Made by a program: the position numbers and the translations under genes. A DNA stretch of 64,000 bases from Kribbella solani (GTDB taxonomy: Bacteria > Actinomycetota > Actinomycetes > Propionibacteriales > Kribbellaceae). The notes under the pieces are model-generated. The model did no database searches and was not told where the DNA came from. It was given only the letters and a program-made list of their open reading frames with translations. Position 1 is the first letter of the stretch; each line of letters opens with the position of its first letter. Where the stretch lies: positions 186,001 through 250,000 of the forward strand of contig NZ_JACHNF010000001.1 in the NCBI RefSeq assembly GCF_014205295.1. The letters are read 5' to 3'. This document shows positions 1 to 8,526 of this stretch, in pieces.

Positions 1-467
1 CCGTCGATCTCGCCGCGGCGCTTGATCTCCACCGCGACATGCTTGCCGTCGGCATCACGCAGCAGCAGGTCGACCGGCCCGATCGCGGTCGGGTACTCAC
101 GGCGTACCAGCGTCCAGCCGTCGCCGAACGTGTGTACGTGCTCCGCGAGCAGCTCCTGCAGGTGCGCCTCGACCCCGTCCTTGATCAGACCAGGGTCCGT
201 ACCCAACTCGTACACGGTGTCGCCGTGCACCTCCTGGAGCGTGATCCGCAGCTCCTCACCGGCCTTGTTGGTGACGCTCCAGACGCCGTCCTCCTCGGTG
301 AGTTTGCACGGCGGCGACATCCAGTTCAGCGGTTTGTACGACCCGCCGTCGGCGTGGATCAGGACCGACCCGTCCGCCTTCACCATCAGCAGCCTCGGCG
401 CCATCGGCAGATGAGCCGTCAGCCGCCCCGAATAGTCGACAGAACACGTAGCAATGACCAAGCGCAC
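1..467 (-). CDS. nucS: Mismatch-specific endonuclease NucS (3' end cut by window edge)
   Basis: NucS/EndoMS cleaves double-stranded DNA at mismatches and gives actinobacteria and some archaea a non-canonical mismatch repair with the beta clamp. The visible 155 residues start [20 protein letters not shown] and carry the family block [13 protein letters not shown], the linker region, and the beginning of the nuclease domain: GPVDLLL followed by VEIKRRGE, which holds the Asp and the Glu-x-Lys of the PD-(D/E)xK active site. The C-terminal part lies outside the window. The start is a GTG at 467-465, chosen because it matches the conserved family N-terminus; no strong ribosome binding site is seen. 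Identification is firm. Confidence 0.95.
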   Translation of the reverse strand, partial: MRLVIATCSVDYSGRLTAHLPMAPRLLMVKADGSVLIHADGGSYKPLNWMSPPCKLTEEDGVWSVTNKAGEELRITLQEVHGDTVYELGTDPGLIKDGVEAHLQELLAEHVHTFGDGWTLVRREYPTAIGPVDLLLRDADGKHVAVEIKRRGEID

Positions 468-532
468 GAGAAAGCACCGTAGTGCACATCGTGGCCGGAA
501 CCTATGTCGCCCGGCCGGGGTGAGGTGGCAGG

Positions 533-865
533 GTGGTGATCATGATGCCGAAGGTGAGCGAGGCGGCGATCGCCGAGTACGACCTGGTCGCGGCCGGGCT
601 GGCGGCCGCCGGGGTGGTGCGCGGCTCGATGATGGGGATGCCGTGCCTGAAGATCGGCCGGAAGATGCTCGCCGGGATGTTCGGTGACGCGATGACGTTC
701 AAGCTGCCACCGGAGCCGCGGGCGCGGGCGCTCGCGCTGCCCGGCGCGGAGTTGTTCGACCCGGGGATGGGCAGGCAGATGAAGGAGTGGGTAGTGATCC
801 CGCTCGCGGAGTCCGGCGTCTGGCCCGAGTACGCGGAGGCCGCCTTGGAGTACGTGGCGCCATGA
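533..865 (+). CDS. TfoX/YjbR-like small protein
   Basis: A 110-residue soluble protein. The segment from about residue 30 ([16 protein letters not shown]) through [16 protein letters not shown] resembles the TfoX N-terminal/YjbR-type small alpha-beta fold found in many actinobacterial proteins of unknown role. No catalytic residues can be named. Several starts are possible: GTG at 533 or 536, ATG at 542 or 545. A GAGGTGG at 522-528 fits 533 or 536 best. Its stop codon overlaps the start of the next gene (ATGA at 862-865), so the two are probably translationally coupled. Family assignment is tentative. Confidence 0.65.
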   Translation: MVIMMPKVSEAAIAEYDLVAAGLAAAGVVRGSMMGMPCLKIGRKMLAGMFGDAMTFKLPPEPRARALALPGAELFDPGMGRQMKEWVVIPLAESGVWPEYAEAALEYVAP

Positions 866-1752
866 ACCTGATGTGCCCGGCCCGGATTCTGCTGCTGCCC
901 GGTGACATCCAGGACGCGACGATCGGTGAGCGGGTCGCGCAGGTGTACGCCGGGCCGTTCGAGGCGGCGGCGGGATCGCGGCTGGCGGACGTGCTCGGCG
1001 TCAAGCTGACCGTCGTACCCGAGCTGACCCAGCGGCCCGACGCCGAGCTGCAGGCGATCGCTGACCTGCACCGCGGCGAGACGGTGGTGGTGCTCGGGCT
1101 GGATCTCGGCCTCAAACTCCCCGCCACCGTCGAACACACCGGCGACGGCTGGAGCCGCGTACCCACCGACAACGAGCTGACCCTCGCCTCGTACGAGCAG
1201 GCGGCGACCAAGTTCCGCGACTCGATCCCGAAGCAGCCGAGCCCGGCGCTCGCGCACCTGATGGACCTGCTCGCCGAACGGGCCGGCGCGGGCGCGCGGG
1301 TGCTCGAGCTCGGCAGCGGCACCGGCGCCGGCGCACTCGAACTGGAGCGGCGTGGTCTACAGGTACGACGTACCGATGCCGCCGCGTCGTTCGTCGACAT
1401 GATGCACGCCGATGGTCAGGCCGCGGATCGGCTGGACGCACTCGCGGACGAGTTGGGCGGTCCGTACGCGGCCGTGTACGCGAGCGCGGTCTTCCTGCAT
1501 TTCGATCGCGCGCAGCTGGCCGGCGTACTGAAGAAGGCCGTGCGGGCGGCGCCGATCCTGGCGTTCACGACCCGCGAGGGCACCGGCGAGGAGTGGTCGA
1601 ACCGCGTCCTGGACCTGCCGCGGCACTTCGTTCTGTGGCAGGAGGAGCCGCTGCGCGCGCTGCTCGCCGAGACCGGCTGGCGGGTCGACCACCTGACCCG
1701 GGCGGACGGCAGCCGCGGTACCTGGTTCCAGGTACTGGCGGTCCGTGGTTGA
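862..1752 (+). CDS. Class I SAM-dependent methyltransferase with an extra N-terminal domain
   Basis: A 296-residue protein. The C-terminal two thirds are a Rossmann methyltransferase: motif I is VLELGSGTGAG at about residue 150, followed by an acidic position (RRTDAAASFV) and the late strand YAAVYASAVFLHF. The first 110 residues are separate. They include PELTQRPDAELQAIADLHRGETVVVL, which resembles the back half of a histidine-phosphatase-like fold without its first catalytic motif. The substrate is not predictable. The start ATG at 862 overlaps the preceding stop, which supports co-transcription with the TfoX-like gene. Confidence 0.8.
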   Translation: MNLMCPARILLLPGDIQDATIGERVAQVYAGPFEAAAGSRLADVLGVKLTVVPELTQRPDAELQAIADLHRGETVVVLGLDLGLKLPATVEHTGDGWSRVPTDNELTLASYEQAATKFRDSIPKQPSPALAHLMDLLAERAGAGARVLELGSGTGAGALELERRGLQVRRTDAAASFVDMMHADGQAADRLDALADELGGPYAAVYASAVFLHFDRAQLAGVLKKAVRAAPILAFTTREGTGEEWSNRVLDLPRHFVLWQEEPLRALLAETGWRVDHLTRADGSRGTWFQVLAVRG

Positions 1753-1824
1753 TGGGTGTGAGGTTGGCCTCGGCGGTGACACAGCTCATGGGCGGACCAC
1801 CGCCCGGACTGGCATAGTGCGAGC

Positions 1825-3600
1825 ATGGCTCGGGAACTGACGACGGTGGGTGTGGTGGGTCTCGGCACGATGGGCGCCGGGATCGCCGAGGTGTTCGCGC
1901 GGCACGGGCTGACCGTGGTCGGCGTCGAGCGGGACGAGGAAGCCGTGGCCCGCGGCCGCGGACACATCCAGCACTCGACCGACCGGGCGGTGAAGCGCGG
2001 CAAGCTGTCGGTCGAGGACCAGGACGCGCTGTTCGGCCGGGTCACGTTCGCGACCTCGATGGAGGCGCTCGCGGACTGCGACCTGGTGATCGAGGCGGTG
2101 GTCGAGCGGCTCGAGCTGAAGCGCGAGATCTTCGGCGCGCTGGACAAGATCGTCCGCGCGGACGCGATCCTGGCCACGAACACGTCGTCGTTGTCGGTGA
2201 CCGAGATCTCGGTCGCCACGCAGCGGCCGCGGCGCGTGGTCGGCATGCACTTCTTCAACCCGGCTCCGGTGCAGGAGTTCGTCGAGGTGATCAAGACCGT
2301 CGTCACCGAGCCGGACGTGGTCGACGACGTCCAGGCGCTGGCGCGCCGGCTCGACAAGGTACCGGTGGTGGCCGCCGACCGGGCCGGGTTCATCGCGAAC
2401 GCGCTGCTCTTCGGGTACCTGAACCACGCGGTGTCGATGGTCGAGTCCCGGTACGCCACCCGCGAGGACGTCGACGCGGCGATGCGGCTCGGCTGTGGGT
2501 ACCCGATGGGTCCGTTGGCGTTGCTCGACCTGATCGGGCTGGACACGACGTACGAGATCCTGGACACGATGTACAAGCAGGGCCGGAACCGGTTGCACGC
2601 GCCGGCGCCGATCCTCAAGCAGATGGTCACCGCGGGGCTGCTCGGGCGGAAGACCGGTCGCGGCTTCTACACGTACGAAGCGCCGGATTCGCCGGTCGTG
2701 GTGGACGACGAGAACACGCCGTCGGTACCGGCCGAGGCGCCGGCCGTACGCCCGGTCAAGCAGGTCGGCGTGGTCGGCTCCGGGACGATGGCGGTCGGCA
2801 TCGTCGAGGTGTGCGCGAAGGCCGGGTACGACGTGCTGTACGTTGCCCGCGGCACCGAGAAGGTGGATCGGGTCCGGGCCACGCTGGAGCGCTCGCTGGA
2901 GAAGGGCGTACAGCGCGGCAAGCTGTCCAGCGAGGAGCGGGACGCCGCGCTGCGCCGCGTGACCGGTACGGCCAAACTGGACGATCTTGCCTCCGTCGAC
3001 CTGGTGATCGAGGCCGTGGTCGAGGAGCTGAGCGTCAAGCAGGCGCTGTTCGAGAGCTTCGACGAGATCTGCAAGCCGGGCGCGATTCTGGCCACGACCA
3101 CTTCGTCGTTGCCGGTGATCGACCTGGCGATGGCGACGAAGCGGCCGGCCGACGTGATCGGGCTGCACTTCTTCAACCCGGCGCCGGTGATGCAGCTGGT
3201 CGAGGTGGTCAGTACGGTCGCCACCGCGCCGGACGTCGCGGACACCGCCGCTGCCGTGGCAGTTGCCGCAGGCAAGCATCCGGTACGGTGCGGGGACCGG
3301 GCCGGGTTCATCGTGAACGCGCTGCTGTTCCCGTACCTGAACGACGCGGTCCGGATGCTGGAGGCGCACTACGCCGGGGTCGACGACATCGACGCCGCGA
3401 TGAAGCTCGGTTGCCGGCTGCCGATGGGTCCGTTCGAGCTGCTGGACGTGGTCGGGCTGGACGTGTCGCTCGCGATCCAGCGCACCCTGTACCTGGAGTT
3501 CCGCGAGCCCGGTTTCGCGCCCGCGCCGCTCCTCGAGCATCTCGTCACCGCCGGCTACCTGGGTCGCAAGACCAGCAGAGGCTTCCGCGACTACGCCTGA
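1825..3600 (+). CDS. Double-domain 3-hydroxyacyl-CoA (3-hydroxybutyryl-CoA) dehydrogenase
   Basis: A 591-residue protein made of two complete 3-hydroxyacyl-CoA dehydrogenase units in tandem. Each has an NAD-binding Rossmann start (GLGTMGAG near residue 12, GSGTMAVG near 317), a catalytic-His block (HFFNPAPVQEFVE and HFFNPAPVMQLVE) and the C-terminal helical dimerisation domain (GYPMGPLALLDLIGLD and CRLPMGPFELLDVVGLD). It should oxidise 3-hydroxyacyl-CoA with NAD(P), in beta-oxidation or in acetoacetyl-CoA reduction. No crotonase domain is fused, unlike FadB. Start ATG at 1825. The glycine-rich loop of the second unit ends in TMA rather than TMG. It stands alone but fits the acyl-CoA genes found later in the window. 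Confidence 0.92.
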   Translation: MARELTTVGVVGLGTMGAGIAEVFARHGLTVVGVERDEEAVARGRGHIQHSTDRAVKRGKLSVEDQDALFGRVTFATSMEALADCDLVIEAVVERLELKREIFGALDKIVRADAILATNTSSLSVTEISVATQRPRRVVGMHFFNPAPVQEFVEVIKTVVTEPDVVDDVQALARRLDKVPVVAADRAGFIANALLFGYLNHAVSMVESRYATREDVDAAMRLGCGYPMGPLALLDLIGLDTTYEILDTMYKQGRNRLHAPAPILKQMVTAGLLGRKTGRGFYTYEAPDSPVVVDDENTPSVPAEAPAVRPVKQVGVVGSGTMAVGIVEVCAKAGYDVLYVARGTEKVDRVRATLERSLEKGVQRGKLSSEERDAALRRVTGTAKLDDLASVDLVIEAVVEELSVKQALFESFDEICKPGAILATTTSSLPVIDLAMATKRPADVIGLHFFNPAPVMQLVEVVSTVATAPDVADTAAAVAVAAGKHPVRCGDRAGFIVNALLFPYLNDAVRMLEAHYAGVDDIDAAMKLGCRLPMGPFELLDVVGLDVSLAIQRTLYLEFREPGFAPAPLLEHLVTAGYLGRKTSRGFRDYA

Positions 3601-3648
3601 TCCAGGTAGGTTTTGCTGCTCACTCAGTAACATTGGGAGGGAGCGGCG

Positions 3649-3996
3649 TTGCCTGGTGACGCGGAGGGGCGCAAGCACATCACGGCGGCGCTCGGTGGGC
3701 GGGCACTCGCGCCGCTGAGCGCCGAGGAACGGATCGAGCGGGAACAGGTCCGCGACCTGATCCAGGCCGTTGCCTCCTGCTACAACAGTCTGGTCAGCCG
3801 GGCCGCCGGCCGCGAAGTGACGAATCCGGACGCCGAGGGCGCCGGGGACCGGGACGATGAGGCGCTGGCGGCGCGGCTCGCGTTCTACGACGGCGAGTTC
3901 CGGCGCCGGGACTCGATGACCGCGTTCGAGCGAGCCGAGGTGATCCGCCGCTACCCGGACCTGCTGGCCGAACTGCGCGCCGAGCTGGACCGATGA
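3649..3996 (+). CDS. Small acidic protein paired with zeta toxin, candidate antitoxin
   Basis: 115 residues, charged and predicted mostly helical (LSAEERIEREQVRDLIQAV, then RRRDSMTAFERAEVIRRYPD). The start is a TTG at 3649, six bases after a clear GGGAGG. Its last codons overlap the start of the downstream zeta-type kinase (ATG at 3993), the arrangement expected of an epsilon/zeta-like toxin-antitoxin pair. No database-named antitoxin motif is recognisable, so the antitoxin role is inferred from position, size and helical character. It could instead be a conserved accessory protein of a housekeeping kinase. Confidence 0.7.
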   Translation: MPGDAEGRKHITAALGGRALAPLSAEERIEREQVRDLIQAVASCYNSLVSRAAGREVTNPDAEGAGDRDDEALAARLAFYDGEFRRRDSMTAFERAEVIRRYPDLLAELRAELDR

Positions 3997-5117
3997 GCGC
4001 CGGACCTTCGGGCCGAAGCTCCGGAACAGGCCACGATCCAGCCCTGACCCTGGCCGAGGAGGCGGCGGTCCGTAACCGGCGGCTCAGCCAGATCACCCCA
4101 CGGGTGGTGCCGATCCGGCTGCCCGGGCAGCGCCCGTTCCTGCTCGTGATCGGCGGTCAGCCGGCGGCCGGCAAGTCGACCATCCAGGAGCTGATCCAGG
4201 CCGCGCTGGGCAGCGACCGGGTGGCGGTGTACGACCGCGACGACGATCCGCCGGCGCATCCACGCTTCGACGCGAACATGCGCGCGAACGGGCTCGGCGG
4301 CAATCTCGTGATCGCGCAGAGCCTGCCGGAGGACCTGCGCGACCACCTGCTGGACAATCTTCGGGCCCAGCAGTGCGACGTGATCGCCAGCAGTCCGCTG
4401 CAGTCGGAAGCGGCCACCGACTTCTGGGTGGACGGCTTCCGCCCGCACGGGTACCGGATGGCGGCCGTGTTCATCGCCACCAACGAGGCCAACAGCCTGC
4501 TCGGGATGGCGGACCGGTATCAGCGGTCGAAGGACACGGTCGGGTTCGGGCGGTGGCTGGCGAAGCAACTTCATGACAACGCCTTCGCCGGGATGCCCGA
4601 CGCGGCACACGCGGCCGAGATCTTCGCCAAGTTCGACGACATCTACGTGGTCGACCGCGACGGCAACGTGCTGTACGAGAACCATCGCGACGACCTCGGC
4701 CTGATGCCGCCACCGCACGGTGCCCGGCAGACGATCCTCGACGAACGCGACCGCCCACCGACGCCCGCCGAGAACGAGTACTTCCTCAGCACCGCCACGC
4801 CGCTGCTCAACCGCACCGATCTGGAACCTCCGGTGCGGCACGTGGTCGAGACCGCGATGCGGTTGCACAGTGCCCGGCCGGCGCCGCAAACCCTGAACCG
4901 GGGGCAGGAGAACCGGCTTGATCGCCGCCTGATGGAGCTGCACCGGATGACCAATTCGGGGCTGCTCGTCCCGACCAGCATCCCGCGCCAACCGAACCCG
5001 AACAGCCCCGGCAGCACTGGTCAGGCGCCAGGCCCGGACGGCGGGCGCACCCGCCCGGTGCCGGGCAATGAGTCGCAGGTCCGGGGGACGCCGGGCCACG
5101 AGCCCCGGGGTCGCTGA
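3993..5117 (+). CDS. Zeta-toxin family P-loop kinase
   Basis: 374 residues. A Walker A loop GGQPAAGKST is at residues 54-63. It is followed by an acidic stretch YDRDDDPPAHP where zeta toxins place their substrate-positioning Asp, and later by an Arg in MADRYQRSKD. Zeta toxins phosphorylate UDP-N-acetylglucosamine and so block wall precursor synthesis; related actinobacterial kinases may have other substrates. The C-terminal 70 residues are Pro/Gly/Arg rich and look disordered. It is coupled by a 4-base overlap to the small upstream gene. The kinase fold is secure; toxicity is not shown by sequence. Confidence 0.82.
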   Translation: MSAGPSGRSSGTGHDPALTLAEEAAVRNRRLSQITPRVVPIRLPGQRPFLLVIGGQPAAGKSTIQELIQAALGSDRVAVYDRDDDPPAHPRFDANMRANGLGGNLVIAQSLPEDLRDHLLDNLRAQQCDVIASSPLQSEAATDFWVDGFRPHGYRMAAVFIATNEANSLLGMADRYQRSKDTVGFGRWLAKQLHDNAFAGMPDAAHAAEIFAKFDDIYVVDRDGNVLYENHRDDLGLMPPPHGARQTILDERDRPPTPAENEYFLSTATPLLNRTDLEPPVRHVVETAMRLHSARPAPQTLNRGQENRLDRRLMELHRMTNSGLLVPTSIPRQPNPNSPGSTGQAPGPDGGRTRPVPGNESQVRGTPGHEPRGR

Positions 5118-5140
5118 CGCGAGCCTTCGGCTGCCGGTGG

Positions 5141-5923
5141 TTACGGCTCCATTTGTGCGTAGTCGCCGCAGGGGCCGCCGCCGATGGCTTCGGGGAGGAC
5201 GGTTTCGCGGCGGTCGGGGCGGATCAGGGGGTTGTAGAAGGCGGCGATCTCGACGCTGTCCTCGGGGATGTAGTGGAAGATCAGGGCGCGGCGGAAGCGG
5301 TCCGCGGTGGTGTTCGGGCGGGAGCCGTGGACGACGCTGCCGTGGAAGAACAGCACGTCGCCGGCCTTCATCTTGGTCTGCACCCGGCTCAGGCCGGCCG
5401 GTACCGGGACCTCCGCGTTGGTGAAGGACTCAGTCAGGTCGGCCGGCTCCGGGCAGAGCAGGTCGGTGCGGTGCGAGCCGGGTACGACCGCGAGCCCGCC
5501 GTTGTCCGCGTCCACGTCGTCGACGGCGATCCACGCCGCCAGGCAGGTCTCGGGATCGGCGCGCAGGAACGTGTTGTCCTGGTGCAGCGCCTGGCCGCGG
5601 GCGCCCGGCGGCTTGAAGTAGAACATCGACTGGGCCCCGAGCGCGGGCCCGATCAGGGCCTGGACGACATCGAGGATCCGGCTGTCGAGCATCAGCTCCA
5701 GCGCGACCTTCCCGGCGTCGGTGTCGGTCCGCCGGTGCGGGTGTACGAACCGCGGGTACTTGGCCAGCGGATCGTCGTCGGGTACGCCGTCGTCGATCGC
5801 GAGCGAATGGTCCACCGCGACCTGCTCCATGAAGACGGTCCGGACCCGCTCGACCTCGGCCGGATCGAGCAGCTGGGGAACCTGGACGATGCCGTCCTGC
5901 TGGTAAACGTCGACAACTGTCAT
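5141..5923 (-). CDS. Phytanoyl-CoA dioxygenase family Fe(II)/2-oxoglutarate oxygenase
   Basis: 260 residues of a PhyH-type jelly roll. The iron-binding HxD is in LHQDNTFLR, the distal His in GSVVHGSRPN, and an Arg able to hold 2-oxoglutarate follows in FRRALIFHY. The enzyme should hydroxylate a small molecule; the substrate is unknown. Start ATG at 5923-5921 was chosen over an ATG 81 bases upstream, because the longer form would overlap the divergent AraC gene and lacks family character. It is divergent from that AraC-type regulator across 50 bases that contain a perfect palindrome, so it is probably the regulator's target. Confidence 0.87.
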   Translation of the reverse strand: MTVVDVYQQDGIVQVPQLLDPAEVERVRTVFMEQVAVDHSLAIDDGVPDDDPLAKYPRFVHPHRRTDTDAGKVALELMLDSRILDVVQALIGPALGAQSMFYFKPPGARGQALHQDNTFLRADPETCLAAWIAVDDVDADNGGLAVVPGSHRTDLLCPEPADLTESFTNAEVPVPAGLSRVQTKMKAGDVLFFHGSVVHGSRPNTTADRFRRALIFHYIPEDSVEIAAFYNPLIRPDRRETVLPEAIGGGPCGDYAQMEP

Positions 5924-5956
5924 GCCTTCAGGATGCGGCGTACCGCGGCCGGCGAA

Positions 5957-5969
5957 CGATAGTCTATCG
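5957..5969. promoter_or_regulatory. Palindrome between dioxygenase and AraC genes
   Basis: CGATAG-T-CTATCG is a perfect 6-1-6 inverted repeat in the 50-base divergent spacer, ending 4 bases before the AraC-type start codon. It is a candidate operator controlling both directions. AraC proteins often bind direct repeats rather than palindromes, so another regulator is possible. Confidence 0.5.
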
Positions 5970-5973
5970 AGCT

Positions 5974-6771
5974 GTGAACCTTCGATATCCTGCTGAGTCG
6001 CCACACCCGGCCGTACGCCGGCTGGTGACCGGTGAGTTCGACGAAGGGCCTGAGTACGCGACCTATCGGCACCGCGGTACGACCGACTGGCTGCTCGTTC
6101 ACACGCTCGCCGGACAGGGAAGATTCGGTCAGATCCCCGCGCCGCCCGGCAGCGTCACGCTGACCCGTCCGGGCGTTCTGCACGACTACGCCACGGTCGG
6201 TGACCGCTGGCAGTTCCTGTACGCGCATGTGAACCCGAAACCGGACTGGCTGCCACTGCTGGACTGGCCGGAAGTTGCTCCGGGCATCGTTCAACTGCAT
6301 CCGGCCAGGCCCACTTTCGATCGCATCACCGAGCACCTGCGCGACGCCGTACGCCACCAGCACAGCGTGCTCCCGCAGGCCGAGCAGCTGAGCGCGAACT
6401 CGCTCGAGGCCGCGCTGCTCTGGTGCGACACGCAGAACCCGAAGGCGGTCCAGATCGACGACCGGCTGTTGCGGGCGATCGAGCTGATCGACCAGGACCT
6501 GACCGCGACGCTGGACGTCCCGCGGCTGGCCCGCGCGGTCAATCTCTCCGTCTCCCGGTTCGCGCACCTGTTCCGCGAGCAGCTCGGCGTGGGCCCGCAG
6601 CAGTTCGTCGAACGCCGCCGCCTCGACGCCGCCGCCCGCCTACTGGAACTCACGAGCCGCTCAGTCGCCTCAGTCGCCACTGCCGTCGGGTACGCCGATC
6701 CGCTGTACTTCTCGACGCGCTTCCGTCTGCACACTGGATCGAGCCCCACCGCGTACCGGCGGAGGACTTAG
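5974..6771 (+). CDS. AraC-family transcriptional regulator with cupin sensor domain
   Basis: 265 residues. The N-terminal half is an AraC-type cupin (GEFDEGPEYATYRHRGTTDW, then PGSVTLTRPGVLHDY). The C-terminal 100 residues carry the two helix-turn-helix units: LDVPRLARAVNLSVSRFAHL and RSVASVATAVGYADPLYFST, ending in the usual GSSPTAYRRR. It starts with GTG at 5974 and is divergent from the dioxygenase gene. By analogy with such pairs it probably senses the dioxygenase substrate, perhaps a sugar or plant compound; this is inference. Confidence 0.92.
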   Translation: MNLRYPAESPHPAVRRLVTGEFDEGPEYATYRHRGTTDWLLVHTLAGQGRFGQIPAPPGSVTLTRPGVLHDYATVGDRWQFLYAHVNPKPDWLPLLDWPEVAPGIVQLHPARPTFDRITEHLRDAVRHQHSVLPQAEQLSANSLEAALLWCDTQNPKAVQIDDRLLRAIELIDQDLTATLDVPRLARAVNLSVSRFAHLFREQLGVGPQQFVERRRLDAAARLLELTSRSVASVATAVGYADPLYFSTRFRLHTGSSPTAYRRRT

Positions 6772-6781
6772 CATTCTCCGC

Positions 6782-7639
6782 ATGAGAACGCGTGCGGTGG
6801 TGGGCCTGGCGGTGGTGGCTCTGGTGGGGTTGGGTGCGTGCGCACCGGAGGAAAGCTCGTCCGGTTCGGCGGCGACGCCTTCGGGCGCGGCGGATTGTGC
6901 CAAGGACAAGCTGGCGGTCAAGACGGCCGGGGCGTTGACGGTCGGAACCGACAAGCCGGCGTACGAGCCGTGGTTCAGCGGGAATGACCCGAGTAACGGC
7001 AAGGGGTACGAGTCGGCCGTCACCTATGCGGTGGCGAAGAAGCTCGGGTTCGAGGCGGCCGACGTGAAGTGGCTGACGGTCCAGTTCAACACTGCCTTCG
7101 CGCCTGGACCGAAGGCGTTCGACCTGGACGTGAACCAGGTCTCGATCTCGGCGGATCGGGGCAAGGCGGTCGACTTCTCGTCCGGGTACTACGACGTCCG
7201 CCAGACCGTGATCACCACCGCGGGCAGCAAGATCGCGAACGCCAAGACCGTGGCCGAGCTGGCGGACGCGAAACTCGGTGCTCAGGTGGGTACGACGAGT
7301 TACACCGATCTTCGTGACATCGTGAAGCCGAAGCAGACCCCGGCCGTTTTCGACACCAACGACCTGGCCGTGCAGGCGCTGAAGAACAAGCAGATCGACG
7401 GCATCGTGGTGGACCTGCCGACCGCGTTCTACATGACCGGGGCGCAGCTCGACAACGGCAAGATCGTCGGCCAGCTGCCGTCCAGCGGTAAGGCGGAGCA
7501 GTTCGGCTTCGTGCTGGCGAAGGGCTCGAAGCTGACCGGTTGTGTTTCGCAGGCGGTCGACGCGCTGAAGTCGGACGGCACGCTGGCCAACCTGCAGAAG
7601 CAGTACCTGACCGGGTCCGGCGCACCCGAACTCTCGTGA
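6782..7639 (+). CDS. Amino-acid ABC transporter substrate-binding lipoprotein
   Basis: 285 residues with a lipoprotein signal peptide; the lipobox is LGAC with the lipidated Cys at residue 20. The rest is a type II periplasmic-binding fold of the polar amino-acid family (LTVGTDKPAYEPWF, then FDLDVNQVSISADRGKAVDFS and a C-terminal QVGTTSYTDL domain). It captures a ligand for the permease and ATPase that follow with 4-base overlaps (GTGA at 7636-7639). The start lies 10 bases after the AraC gene, so read-through from that regulator is possible. The ligand is not predictable. Confidence 0.92.
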   Translation: MRTRAVVGLAVVALVGLGACAPEESSSGSAATPSGAADCAKDKLAVKTAGALTVGTDKPAYEPWFSGNDPSNGKGYESAVTYAVAKKLGFEAADVKWLTVQFNTAFAPGPKAFDLDVNQVSISADRGKAVDFSSGYYDVRQTVITTAGSKIANAKTVAELADAKLGAQVGTTSYTDLRDIVKPKQTPAVFDTNDLAVQALKNKQIDGIVVDLPTAFYMTGAQLDNGKIVGQLPSSGKAEQFGFVLAKGSKLTGCVSQAVDALKSDGTLANLQKQYLTGSGAPELS

Positions 7640-8526
7640 CCGAGCAAACGAGGCCGGCCAAGCAAACCGGGCCAAGCAGCGAGTGGCAACCGTCGGCGCT
7701 TCAGCGGGAGCGGATCGCGTACCGCGGCCGGCAGGCGCGGCGATCGACCCTGATCGCCGCGGTCAGCTCGGTGATCCTGCTCGCGCTGGTCGTCGTCGGC
7801 GTCACCTCGACGCCCGGCTGGCCACGGGTCCGGGAGACGTTCTTCGACGTCCATCGCGGCTGGGAAGCACTCCCGGTAGTTGCCCAGGGCCTCTGGCTGA
7901 ACGTCCGGGTGATGCTGGTCTGCGCGGTCCTGATCGTGGTGATCGGGATGACGCTGGCCATCATGCGTACGCTGCGCGGCCCGATCTTCTTCCCGCTGCG
8001 GGTGTTCGCGGCGGCGTACACGGATGTGTTTCGCGGCCTGCCGCTCTTGCTGGTGATCTTCCTGCTCGGTTTCGGCGTACCGGCACTGCAGTTGCGGGGG
8101 CTGCCCAACCAGGCGGTGATCTGGGGCGGCGCGGCGCTCGTGCTGACGTACTCCTCGTACGTCGCCGAGGTGTTCCGGGCCGGGATCGAGTCGGTGCATC
8201 CGTCCCAACGGGCCGCGGCGCGCTCACTCGGCCTGACGTACCGGCAGACCCTGCGCTTCGTCGTCCTGCCGCAGGCCGTACGCCGGGTACTTCCGCCGCT
8301 ACTGAACGATTTCGTCAGCCTGCAAAAGGACTCCGGCCTGATCGCCGTACTGGGCGTGATCGACGCGATCCGGGCGGCCCAGCTGGAAACGGCGATCGAC
8401 TTCAACTTCACACCGTACGTAGTGGCCGGACTGCTCTTTGTCGCGCTGACGATCCCGTTGACGCGACTGACCGATTACGTGGCCCGCAAACAAGGCTGGT
8501 ACGGCGGGGGAGGCGGACCGGTATGA
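7636..8526 (+). CDS. Amino-acid ABC transporter permease
   Basis: 296 residues with a 40-residue cytoplasmic N-terminus and five or six membrane spans (for example AAVSSVILLALVVVGV and NVRVMLVCAVLIVVIGM). The EAA loop for the ATPase is AARSLGLTYRQTLRFVVLPQA. The His/Glu/Gln permease signature VFRGLPLLLVIF places it in the polar amino-acid class. The start GTG at 7636 overlaps the stop of the binding protein; the longer reading frame upstream overlaps real coding sequence. Only one permease is present, so it should form a homodimer. Confidence 0.92.
   Translation: MTEQTRPAKQTGPSSEWQPSALQRERIAYRGRQARRSTLIAAVSSVILLALVVVGVTSTPGWPRVRETFFDVHRGWEALPVVAQGLWLNVRVMLVCAVLIVVIGMTLAIMRTLRGPIFFPLRVFAAAYTDVFRGLPLLLVIFLLGFGVPALQLRGLPNQAVIWGGAALVLTYSSYVAEVFRAGIESVHPSQRAAARSLGLTYRQTLRFVVLPQAVRRVLPPLLNDFVSLQKDSGLIAVLGVIDAIRAAQLETAIDFNFTPYVVAGLLFVALTIPLTRLTDYVARKQGWYGGGGGPV

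Noticed and set aside
1786..3678. Long minus-strand frame opposite the dehydrogenase
   Set aside because: Arg/His/Leu-rich composition typical of antisense GC-rich DNA; the plus strand encodes two complete dehydrogenase units.
5924..6004. Longer N-terminus for the dioxygenase
   Set aside because: It would overlap the divergent AraC start and remove the promoter region; the family begins near the ATG at 5923.
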